Below, in pieces: positions 62,306 through 64,000 of a stretch of 64,000 nt of DNA. The notes under the pieces were generated by a model that was not told where the DNA came from, did not search any database, and saw nothing but the letters and a program-made list of their open reading frames with translations. Every line of letters starts with the position of its first letter. Positions within the stretch are counted from its first letter, which is position 1. Source of the stretch: Endozoicomonas sp. 4G (lineage in GTDB: Bacteria > Pseudomonadota > Gammaproteobacteria > Pseudomonadales > Endozoicomonadaceae); NCBI RefSeq assembly GCF_023822025.1, contig NZ_CP082909.1, positions 5,004,001 through 5,068,000 on the forward strand. The letters run 5' to 3'. Both the position numbers and the translations under genes were made by a program.

Positions 62306-63541
62306 ATGGGCCGACGCCATAAAACTCACGCTGTTCAGGTGGGACACATTACCATCGGTGGCGATGCCCCTGTGGTCGTCCAATCCATGACAGATACGGA
62401 CACTGCTGATGTCGAACGAACGGTTGAGCAGATCAAGCTGCTGGCAGACGCTGGCTCCGAAATTGTCCGGGTGACGGTCAATACCGAAGAAGCAGCTGCA
62501 GCAGTGCCAGCCATCTATGAGAAGCTGGCCCAACAGGGCTATAACGTTCCTATTGTCGGGGACTTTCACTACAACGGTCACACTTTGCTGACCAAGTATG
62601 ATGAAACGGCCCGCCTGCTGCACAAGTATCGCATTAACCCGGGCAATGTCGGCTTTGGCAACAAAAAGGATGATCGCTTCAATACCATGATTGATGTGGC
62701 CATCAAATACGACAAGCCAATTCGTATCGGGGTGAACTGGGGCAGTCTGGACAAAGAATTATCCACTCGTCTGATGGATGAGAATGCACGTTCTGAAAAC
62801 CCCAAGTCCTCTCAGGAAGTTCTGCACGAAGCTTTGGTCCTGTCGGCGTTGACCAGTGCCGATGCAGCCGTGGCAAGAGGGCTGGGAGCCAACAAAATTG
62901 TTATTTCCTGCAAGGTCTCTCGGGTGCAGGATCTGATCAGCGTCTACGAGATGCTCTCAGAGCGTTGTGAATATGCCCTTCACCTGGGTCTGACCGAAGC
63001 AGGCATGGGCAGCAAAGGCATTGTTTCATCCAGTATTGCCATGGGCGTATTGCTTCAGCAGGGCATTGGTAACACCATTCGCACCTCTTTGACTCCAGAG
63101 CCCAATGGCAGCCGTGACCGGGAGGTGATTGTTTCCCAACAAATTCTGCAGGCACTGGATGTCCGCAGTTTTGCCCCTGAAGTGACCGCCTGCCCGGGCT
63201 GCGGTCGAACCACCAGTACTTTCTTCAGGGTGCTGACGGACGAAGTCGATGCTTTCCTGCGCACTAAAATGGTGACCTGGCGCCACCAGTTTGTGGGTGT
63301 GGAAGAAATGAAAGTCGCGGTTATGGGTTGTGTTGTTAACGGCCCCGGTGAGAGTAAACATGCCAATATCGGTATCAGCCTGCCCGGAACCGGTGAAGCG
63401 CCTTCAGCACCGGTATTTATCGACGGTGAAAAAGTAACGACGCTCAAAGGCGGTAATATCACTGAAGAGTATAAGGAAATGATTGAGGAGTATGTCCACA
63501 AAACCTACGCACCCAGGGAATCATTGATTGCCAGCGAGTGA
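62306..63541 (+). CDS. ispG: 4-hydroxy-3-methylbut-2-enyl diphosphate synthase IspG
   Basis: 411 residues from the ATG at 62306, where GGAGGAG is seven bases upstream; a longer reading to 62210 is false. Early block [20 protein letters not shown]; 4Fe-4S ligands in CPGCGRT near residue 296 and [15 protein letters not shown] near 343. It performs the penultimate step of the MEP isoprenoid pathway. The 222 bases before it hold its promoter. Confidence 0.95.
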   Translation: MGRRHKTHAVQVGHITIGGDAPVVVQSMTDTDTADVERTVEQIKLLADAGSEIVRVTVNTEEAAAAVPAIYEKLAQQGYNVPIVGDFHYNGHTLLTKYDETARLLHKYRINPGNVGFGNKKDDRFNTMIDVAIKYDKPIRIGVNWGSLDKELSTRLMDENARSENPKSSQEVLHEALVLSALTSADAAVARGLGANKIVISCKVSRVQDLISVYEMLSERCEYALHLGLTEAGMGSKGIVSSSIAMGVLLQQGIGNTIRTSLTPEPNGSRDREVIVSQQILQALDVRSFAPEVTACPGCGRTTSTFFRVLTDEVDAFLRTKMVTWRHQFVGVEEMKVAVMGCVVNGPGESKHANIGISLPGTGEAPSAPVFIDGEKVTTLKGGNITEEYKEMIEEYVHKTYAPRESLIASE

Positions 63542-63554
63542 TTGAATCCTGTAG

Positions 63555-63575
63555 AAGCCCGCTCAGCGGGCTTTC
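63555..63575 (+). terminator. intrinsic terminator of ispG
   Basis: Stem AAGCCCGC / GCGGGCTT around three bases, then TTCTTATT, 14 bases after the ispG stop. Confidence 0.85.
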
Positions 63576-63587
63576 TTATTGATCCGG

Positions 63588-64000
63588 CTAATCTTTTGGC
63601 TCAGGTCTTTCCTGTTCGACCATCTCCGGTGTTTCCAGACTGAGCCGTCCCAGGCCGCCACTGCGGAACTCATTCAGAAGAATCTCGGAGACCTTGTGTA
63701 GATCAGCTATGCCACCTCTTCTCATGCAATTTCTACGGGTAGCAATCGCATCCATCAGTTCGATATCAGTCGAGGGTAACTCATTGATCTGAAAACGCTG
63801 TCTGAGCGCTTCCGGATATGCTTTCAGAAAGTATTCAGCAGCAAACAGGGCAATGTCTTCGTATTCCAGAACCGCATCTTTAATGGCTCCGGAAATGGCC
63901 AGTCGATAGCCGCAGGCTTCCGGCTCCAGCTTGGGCCAGAGGAATCCGGGCGTATCTAAAAGGATCATGCCATTAGGCAATTTAATACGCTGCTGCTGTT
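63588..64000 (-). CDS. RbgA/YlqF-type ribosome-assembly GTPase, partial
   Basis: The last 130 or so residues. The frame stays open to the window edge, so the N-terminus is missing. It reads QQRIKLPNGMILLDTPGFLWPKL, where DTPG is the G3 motif and the following stretch is the YlqF/RbgA hallmark, then a helical C-terminal domain that binds 50S. Circularly permuted GTPases of this family act in late large-subunit assembly. Convergent with ispG. Confidence 0.88.
   Translation of the reverse strand, partial: QQQRIKLPNGMILLDTPGFLWPKLEPEACGYRLAISGAIKDAVLEYEDIALFAAEYFLKAYPEALRQRFQINELPSTDIELMDAIATRRNCMRRGGIADLHKVSEILLNEFRSGGLGRLSLETPEMVEQERPEPKD

Noticed and set aside
1-64000. tRNA or rRNA genes
   Set aside because: No cloverleaf-like segment with a T-loop GGTTCGAATCC or rRNA core was found on reading both strands.

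Overview
The window looks like the chromosome of a marine gammaproteobacterium of the Oceanospirillales/Pseudomonadales type. An Endozoicomonas-like symbiont is my best guess, from gene content only. The support is a Pseudomonas-style argH / algZ-algR / hemC-hemD-hemX-hemY block, a PrkA-YeaH-SpoVR stress operon, PntAB, a Pseudomonas-type isocitrate lyase, SbcCD, IspG and a very heavy load of insertion sequences and toxin-antitoxin (TA) debris.

Layout. 0-5 kb: prkA-yeaH-spoVR operon. 5.4-9.8 kb: an H-NS family gene converging on ubiC-ubiA-phoB-phoR. 10-17.1 kb: a RutR-like TetR regulator, a brnTA module split by a TnpB element, then xdhA-xdhB-xdhC (purine catabolism). 17.2-21.4 kb: tlyA, then an insertion graveyard (phd remnant, frameshifted IS1634-type element, TnpB element, truncated CopG-type antitoxin). 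21.5-26.3 kb: hemC-hemD-hemX-hemY-DUF423 operon with 4-base overlaps. 26.5-30.3 kb: DUF29 gene, algR/algZ, argH. 30.4-34.6 kb: Xre antitoxin, an autoregulated-looking Fic protein, higA, higB split by a complete tnpA-tnpB IS605-type element, and a decayed second copy of the fic 3' end. 34.7-48 kb: sphingomyelinase-like phosphodiesterase, sbcC-sbcD, nagB, a small secreted protein, pntB-pntA, aceA. 48.3-55.5 kb: vapBC, a second copy of the 19.8-kb TnpB element, a truncated duplicate of a flavodoxin gene carrying a MITE-like insert, an ISAs1 remnant, an NYN-domain gene preceded by an intrinsic terminator, a vapC remnant, an IS3-family element, a lipoprotein and the intact flavodoxin gene. 55.5-64 kb: VOC protein / SufR-like regulator pair, dsbB, cysQ-nudE, yrfG-hslR, a hydrolase whose nucleophile elbow is altered, a secreted protein, a short dinJ-like gene, ispG, and the 3' end of an rbgA/ylqF-type GTPase running off the window.

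The most striking theme is that the TnpB/IS605-type elements sit in TA genes: between brnT and brnA, inside higB, between a CopG-type antitoxin and a phd start codon, and against the vapBC promoter. Two junctions can be rebuilt on paper: a brnT stop codon six bases before brnA, and a 93-codon higB. Three TnpB-only elements share the left junction TTAT and the right end TCAA. Because the TnpB guide is read from sequence next to the right end, their predicted guides would cover the start or promoter of the neighbouring antitoxin gene.

All identifications rest on motif recognition by eye. No database search was run.
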